Virus record (IMG/VR): IMGVR_UViG_3300020186_000039
Coordinates: 1 to 41,573 of that record
From: a virus
Strand: one strand, 5' to 3'
Length of the DNA stretch: 41,573 bases
The number at the start of each line of letters is the position of its first letter. Position 1 is the stretch's first letter. The notes beneath the pieces were generated by a model. The model saw nothing but the letters and a program-made list of their open reading frames with translations. It ran no database searches and was not told where the DNA came from. The position numbers and the translations under genes are program-made. This document shows, in pieces, positions 38,673-41,573 of this stretch.

Positions 38673-38796
38673 CCTTTAGCTTCTCCTCTTCTTTTAGCTT
38701 CTCAACGCACTCACTACAAAGCTGCCCATATGGTAGACCTGAAAACCACATGTGCAGTTTTTTACACGTTGGGCAGTTGATTGGATAAAGTCCCAC
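38665..38796 (-). CDS. 43-residue zinc-ribbon protein
   Basis: The GTG at 38796 has GGGGAG about 6 nt upstream. The protein begins MGLYPINCPTCKKLHMWFSG and continues to LCSEC, giving CxxC...CxxC with 15 residues between, a typical small zinc ribbon; a charged helix ends it. Both ends overlap neighbouring genes (38762 and 38469), which supports translation in a coupled run. Possible nucleic-acid-binding or adaptor protein. Confidence 0.65.
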   Translation of the reverse strand: MGLYPINCPTCKKLHMWFSGLPYGQLCSECVEKLKEEEKLKDE

Positions 38797-39004
38797 TAAT
38801 TCTCCCCTTTTTTATAACCATGACGACGCTACCAGGAGCTATCCTGTGGGGCTTACCATACAACTCATGCTCCGTCGGGGTGCAGCTTAGTAACCACGGG
38901 ACGTCTTCCTTCAGTAGCTTCTGCACCGCCGCCGGCAGCCTCTCCATCGCGGTAGGGCTGATAGAGCCGAGGCGGGATTTAATGGCGTCTAGCTTACTCA
39001 CCAC
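38762..39004 (-). CDS. Small hypothetical protein
   Basis: The protein has 80 residues. Two adjacent GTG codons (39004 and 39001) follow a GGGGGGAA ribosome site. The N-terminal third is helical (LDAIKSRLGSISPTAMERLP) and the C-terminal part is strand-rich (GSVVMVIKKGRISGTL). Overlaps the genes on both sides. No family recognised. Confidence 0.6.
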   Translation of the reverse strand: MVSKLDAIKSRLGSISPTAMERLPAAVQKLLKEDVPWLLSCTPTEHELYGKPHRIAPGSVVMVIKKGRISGTLSNQLPNV

Positions 39005-39077
39005 TTCCCCCCTTTTTGGTGTGGAAAATTTCCATTGTTAGTGCCCATTTTCTTAGTTGCTCCTGGTCATAGATCAA
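38994..39077 (-). CDS. Possible 27-residue coupled peptide
   Basis: A TTG-started frame (MIYDQEQLRKWALTMEIFHT...) begins inside the end of the gene at 39067 and ends overlapping the GTG starts of the gene at 39004. The sequence looks like a short amphipathic helix. The chain of overlaps is the main support; the ribosome site (GATCGGGG) is weak. Confidence 0.35.
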   Translation of the reverse strand: MIYDQEQLRKWALTMEIFHTKKGGSGE

Positions 39078-39324
39078 TACCCCGATCTCGAAGGATCTCG
39101 TAAAACTTCTTTTCTAACAACCCTACAAGCTCATCTGACTTGGCAATCTCCATTAGCTTTCGTAGTTCATCATCCTCGTAACCGTGTTTGCGAGCCGGTC
39201 TAAAGACCTCAGCGGCTATCTCAGCTAACGCAGAAAACGCTTTTGATCCGTCTTGAAATTCGCGAACGGCGATCTCATCTCCTGAGTTCTCGACCTCGAA
39301 TGTAACAGTAATTGTTCTTCTCAT
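39067..39324 (-). CDS. Small hypothetical protein
   Basis: The protein has 85 residues. The ATG at 39324 has GAGGA upstream and overlaps the preceding stop (ATGA), so it is preferred over an ATG 21 nt earlier. It starts MRRTITVTFEVENSGDE, a strand pair, then acidic and basic helices (LRKLMEIAKSDELVGLLEKK). No metal site. Family not recognised; accessory gene in the leftward run. Confidence 0.65.
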   Translation of the reverse strand: MRRTITVTFEVENSGDEIAVREFQDGSKAFSALAEIAAEVFRPARKHGYEDDELRKLMEIAKSDELVGLLEKKFYEILRDRGIDL

Positions 39325-39476
39325 GCTTCCTCCTCTTGGGGGCATACCATTACTGTTAGAAACGTTGGCTTATCACTTGGCGTAGCAACACCACCGCAGT
39401 ACACGCACACCATGTAACTTCTTACGCCTACGTCAACAAAAGCTATTCCCTCTGGATTTTTACAAGCCTGGAACAT
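39321..39476 (-). CDS. 51-residue zinc-ribbon-like protein
   Basis: AGGAG lies 7 nt before the ATG at 39476. The protein begins MFQACKNPEGIAFVDVG and contains VCVYCGG in the middle and MVCPQ near the end, giving four Cys that could bind one zinc ion. Ends in an ATGA overlap with the next gene. Typical of small phage accessory proteins. Confidence 0.65.
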   Translation of the reverse strand: MFQACKNPEGIAFVDVGVRSYMVCVYCGGVATPSDKPTFLTVMVCPQEEEA

Positions 39477-39489
39477 AATGTTTCTCCTT

Positions 39490-39987
39490 TTATGAGTTAA
39501 CAGTTTGGTACTTCTTTAGATCCAAAAGCTCCCAATCATCGAGTGGCCTGAACCGCTCAAAGCTACTAAGGCTGCACGTTAGCAAGTAATCTAGATCATG
39601 ACCGAACATCTTCTCAACGATATTGGCGTTGACCTGTGTTAGCGTGAATCCAGTTATATTAGAGACAGATAGGTGTACGTCGTACCCACTGCCTCTTTTA
39701 CGGATGGCATCCACATACGTATCACTTTTCTTTTTAACAACTAATAAGTCAGGGAGCATCTCGAAAAGCTCTTTATCGGAATCGATTCCGATAGGATCAA
39801 CTCCGTTATCGGTAGTGATCCAAAATGCACTGGTCGAAAAATCTGTATTTTTACCGGGGTCGTCATCATCCCATTTGAGCTGGTCGTCTGTCATATCCTC
39901 GGCCGAGGATAGATAAACGCCAGGTTTGAACTCACAAGCAACATGTCGTATTGCCAGAATTTTATTAAGTATGATGGTGGATTTCAT
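39490..39987 (-). CDS. Hypothetical protein containing a duplicated segment
   Basis: The protein has 165 residues. It is mixed alpha/beta, with an acidic stretch (KWDDDDPGKNTDFS) near residue 40. Residues around 90-110 (TYVDAIRKRGSGYDVHLSVS) are encoded by a 61-bp segment repeated exactly at 40348-40408. The start overlaps the end of the gene at 39984. Function not recognised. Confidence 0.65.
   Translation of the reverse strand: MKSTIILNKILAIRHVACEFKPGVYLSSAEDMTDDQLKWDDDDPGKNTDFSTSAFWITTDNGVDPIGIDSDKELFEMLPDLLVVKKKSDTYVDAIRKRGSGYDVHLSVSNITGFTLTQVNANIVEKMFGHDLDYLLTCSLSSFERFRPLDDWELLDLKKYQTVNS
39660..39720. repeat. 61-bp perfect direct repeat, copy 1
   Basis: This 61-bp stretch is identical to 40348-40408, 688 bp away, in the same orientation. 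It lies inside the gene at 39490. It is a partial-gene duplication: copy 2 supplies the N-terminal half of a separate short gene in the same reading frame. Confidence 0.95.
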
Positions 39988-40211
39988 TTTGCTACTCCTG
40001 CATTTTTAACGTTCTCCATGTCTTCTAGCAGCGAAAGAAATTCGTGGCGGGTTTTGACCCATCCCGCCGTATACGAGCTAGTCTTATTATCCTGCCATAC
40101 CGTGATATGATGCTGATGATTGCGGTAGGGGTCGCGTCCCAGATATCGTAAGCCATTAGCTTCACATAACTTTTCAGCTTCTTCTGAAGTCAATTCGGTA
40201 TATTCATTCAT
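39984..40211 (-). CDS. Small hypothetical protein
   Basis: The protein has 75 residues, with AAAGG upstream of the ATG at 40211. Helical ends flank a central His/Tyr/Trp-rich region (YRNHQHHITVWQDNKTSSY). The N-terminal LTSEEAEKLCEANGLRYLG looks like a small DNA- or protein-binding helix pair. Its end overlaps the next gene by 4 nt. No family recognised. Confidence 0.65.
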   Translation of the reverse strand: MNEYTELTSEEAEKLCEANGLRYLGRDPYRNHQHHITVWQDNKTSSYTAGWVKTRHEFLSLLEDMENVKNAGVAK

Positions 40212-40270
40212 TTCGGGAAACCTTTCGTGTGTCGAGGCATTTGTATAGGGGATCGGTTGCTACTGGGTAT

Positions 40271-40417
40271 TCAGTGCATTGATACAGGAGACAAGTTAGG
40301 CTTTTGTATCCTTGCATGGGTGAGACGTGTGCGGATGCCATCCATACTAGAGACAGATAGGTGTACGTCGTACCCACTGCCTCTTTTACGGATGGCATCC
40401 ACATACGTCTTCTTCAT
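40271..40417 (-). CDS. 48-residue protein built on the duplicated segment
   Basis: The ATG at 40417 overlaps the stop of the gene at 40414 (ATGA), with GGAG 7 nt upstream. The protein starts MKKTYVDAIRKRGSGYDVHL, where residues 4-23 are identical to residues in the 165-aa protein at 39490, encoded by the 61-bp repeat in the same frame. The remaining 25 residues are unrelated and basic. It looks like a truncated duplicate that gained a new tail. A second frame across the same DNA (40204-40404) is less convincing. Confidence 0.5.
   Translation of the reverse strand: MKKTYVDAIRKRGSGYDVHLSVSSMDGIRTRLTHARIQKPNLSPVSMH
40348..40408. repeat. 61-bp perfect direct repeat, copy 2
   Basis: Identical to 39660-39720. 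An additional nearby stretch, GCGGATGCCATCCATAC at 40331-40347, is an imperfect echo of the repeat's own end (ACGGATGGCATCCACATAC), suggesting more than one duplication or template-switch event here. Confidence 0.95.
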
Positions 40418-40650
40418 TTCTCAACTCCAGATTTCCGACATAGGTTTTTTAAAAAATACTTCGCAGCGTTATTAGCTATCCTGTGGACGTCTTCAGTAGG
40501 AATATCATCAGCGTATTGACTCCGTAAAAACTCGTCATAAAAAGCTATGGCTATATTTGCCTGCCATGCCAGACGATAACCCTCATCGCTGGCGAGCGCA
40601 GAGATAAGCGGACCAATTGGTGAATCCTTATTTTCGTGCTCAACTTTCAT
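40414..40650 (-). CDS. Small hypothetical phage protein
   Basis: The protein has 78 residues. The ATG at 40650 has GGAGCGGGGGG upstream and overlaps a mini-frame stop, so it is preferred to one 51 nt earlier. The central helix (LASDEGYRLAWQANIAIAFYDEF) follows a pattern I associate with small phage proteins of unknown function. It ends with an ATGA overlap to the gene at 40271. Confidence 0.65.
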   Translation of the reverse strand: MKVEHENKDSPIGPLISALASDEGYRLAWQANIAIAFYDEFLRSQYADDIPTEDVHRIANNAAKYFLKNLCRKSGVEK

Positions 40651-40688
40651 TCCCCCCGCTCCTTCACATCGCGGTGCTTTGTGGTCAT
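40647..40688 (-). CDS. Possible 13-residue mini-cistron
   Basis: The frame MTTKHRDVKERGE starts overlapping the stop of the gene at 40685 and stops overlapping the start of the gene at 40650. Its codons include the GGAG-rich ribosome site of the next gene. A near-identical arrangement (MTKQREGKEEGE) lies at 41181-41219. It may only be a coupling device. Confidence 0.35.
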   Translation of the reverse strand: MTTKHRDVKERGE

Positions 40689-40921
40689 CGAAATACCTCA
40701 ACTAATATATCGGACGCGCCACCCGAATTTATTTCAATTGCTGAGACTAAAACAATCTTCGCACGCATCATAGGTGGGGAAGAATTCGGTTCGGGCCAAT
40801 AGTTACCCATAGCCCAGAGTAACCAAGCATCTGGCTCTAGGCTAGTAATGTCGTTACTCCACACGTCAGTAGAAAAATCTCCCTCATAGTTTTTTATAAA
40901 TGTGACTAGGTATTTTTTCAT
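40685..40921 (-). CDS. Small hypothetical protein
   Basis: The protein has 78 residues. The ATG at 40921 has GGAG upstream and overlaps the previous stop, so it is preferred to one 78 nt earlier. It begins MKKYLVTFIKNYEGDFSTDV and has strand-rich ends around a Trp-rich middle (PDAWLLWAMGNYW). No metal site or membrane segment. Family not recognised. Confidence 0.65.
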   Translation of the reverse strand: MKKYLVTFIKNYEGDFSTDVWSNDITSLEPDAWLLWAMGNYWPEPNSSPPMMRAKIVLVSAIEINSGGASDILVEVFR

Positions 40922-41184
40922 TGCACCTTCTCCAATTCCTTGAGCGCGTTGCGAGCGTGTAGGCCCTTGTCGGCTTCGATCGGCATCACTGCATAGCAAC
41001 CTGTCTCTGCCATCTCGTCACCTGTGGGGTAGTGATAAAAATCTTCTTCCGCATACCATTTCAGGCACTCCCTCAACCGAAAATTCACATCTTCTAGATT
41101 GACGATACGTTCTTCAAGAAGCTTGATGAATTTATCCCGTGTTTCAATTTCACTGCGACAGATGAACTCTGCTACACCACTCAT
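40918..41184 (-). CDS. Small helical protein
   Basis: The protein has 88 residues, with GGAGG about 6 nt before the ATG. Residues about 14-45 (TRDKFIKLLEERIVNLEDVN) look like a coiled coil; the rest contains YHYPTGDEM and helices. It overlaps the genes on both sides by a few bases. No function recognised. Confidence 0.65.
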   Translation of the reverse strand: MSGVAEFICRSEIETRDKFIKLLEERIVNLEDVNFRLRECLKWYAEEDFYHYPTGDEMAETGCYAVMPIEADKGLHARNALKELEKVQ

Positions 41185-41219
41185 TCCCCCTCCTCCTTCC
41201 CCTCGCGTTGCTTGGTCAT
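41181..41219 (-). CDS. Possible 12-residue mini-cistron
   Basis: MTKQREGKEEGE is encoded between the stop of the gene at 41216 and the start of the gene at 41184, with ATGA overlaps at both ends. It resembles the mini-frame at 40647-40688, and both end with codons that form the next ribosome site. Confidence 0.35.
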   Translation of the reverse strand: MTKQREGKEEGE

Positions 41220-41557
41220 TTCACCTTCTCCAATTCCGCTGGCTGCACTTTTTTATGAATTAACATTTTTTCTATGTATTCTTCTTTCGTGTAGCTGGTA
41301 TGCCGCTGGTACGCAGCTTTGAACTCTGGGCTGGGGTCTTGAGGGGTTTCTTCAAAAACAACTTCATAGCCGTCTGGGTAGTGGGTAGCGTAGATATCGC
41401 GTTTCCAACCGTCGGGATCAATACCCATGTCATGCCGGATAAACCCATGATTACTGCACAGATGCCCGGTGATAAAACATCCGTCTTCTGTCATAGCCTG
41501 AATGCAATGCCAGTGTGGTTCACAAGAATTACAAAAAACAAAAATCTTTGGAATCAT
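41216..41557 (-). CDS. Cys/His-rich hypothetical protein
   Basis: The protein has 113 residues, with GGAGGAGGGGG just before the ATG. The N-terminal half holds CNSCEPHWHC, then C and C/H residues (GCFITGHLCSNHGF), which could bind one or two zinc ions. The C-terminal half is helical and charged. It is the first gene of the visible leftward run; the operon probably starts beyond the window edge. Confidence 0.65.
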   Translation of the reverse strand: MIPKIFVFCNSCEPHWHCIQAMTEDGCFITGHLCSNHGFIRHDMGIDPDGWKRDIYATHYPDGYEVVFEETPQDPSPEFKAAYQRHTSYTKEEYIEKMLIHKKVQPAELEKVK

Positions 41558-41573
41558 TCCCCCTCCTCCTCCC

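Noticed and set aside
40204-40404. A 66-residue leftward frame over repeat copy 2
   Set aside because: The alternative frame at 40271-40417 keeps the reading frame of repeat copy 1, has a ribosome site and an ATGA overlap, and explains the region better.
1-41573. CRISPR array, transposase, integrase or restriction system
   Set aside because: No spaced direct repeats of CRISPR type and no recognisable enzyme of these classes was seen. The tandem repeats present are short and without spacers.
1-41573. Alpha, omega or sigma subunits accompanying the fused polymerase
   Set aside because: None of the unknown proteins shows a recognisable sigma region 2/4, alpha or omega pattern, so no partner is claimed.

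Overview
The window reads as part of the genome of a large tailed bacteriophage (Caudoviricetes). It encodes a terminase large subunit, a portal protein, a tail spike/hub protein, several tail-fibre-like proteins, and many tightly packed small genes with good Shine-Dalgarno sites and ATGA/TAATG overlaps. The host is probably Gram-negative: two lipoproteins carry lipoboxes, and the recurring promoter-like element resembles a sigma-70 extended -10. No host gene block, integrase or transposase was recognised. The major capsid protein, prohead protease, tape measure and replication genes were not recognised and presumably lie elsewhere.

Layout. (1) 1-2377: rightward membrane/lipoprotein genes (signal-peptide protein, short basic peptide, lipoprotein, single-pass membrane protein), possibly lysis or envelope functions. 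(2) 2377-14439: rightward structural block with beta-rich virion proteins, a permuted NlpC/P60-like enzyme, a 673-aa fibre, smaller fibre/appendage proteins and the portal, ending at a bidirectional hairpin terminator. (3) 14477-15226: two leftward genes, one with a C2H2-type zinc finger. (4) 15355-24640: a 2007-aa single-chain RNA polymerase joining complete bacterial-type beta and beta-prime sequences, followed by proteins that share a short AFWQGFEKxA-type motif, two of them with HExxH peptidase signatures. (5) 24910-25830: leftward HU and SSB genes. (6) 25921-33474: spike/hub protein, its neighbours, a cysteine-less thioredoxin-fold protein, a possible terminase small subunit and TerL. (7) 33622-34901: small membrane protein, an odd tRNA-like gene, a KH-domain RNA-binding protein and a second lipoprotein. 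(8) 35070-37820: leftward fibre cassette paralogous to the rightward one. (9) 37960-41557: leftward run of small accessory genes, including zinc ribbons and a partial gene duplication.

Most exciting points. First, the fused beta/beta-prime RNA polymerase sits in one operon with metallopeptidase-like and membrane proteins that share the AFWQGF motif. My inference is that this motif is a sorting or capsid-targeting tag for proteins carried in the virion or directed to one compartment. Second, a 400-bp array of at least nine exact AGGTGACA octamers, including a 17-bp perfect inverted repeat, overlaps the 5' end of terL. It is a candidate packaging site, origin or small inserted element, and it appears to split the terL start region. 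Third, a tRNA-like gene has perfect acceptor and T arms but an anticodon region that does not fold normally.

All functions come from reading motifs by eye. No database search was run.
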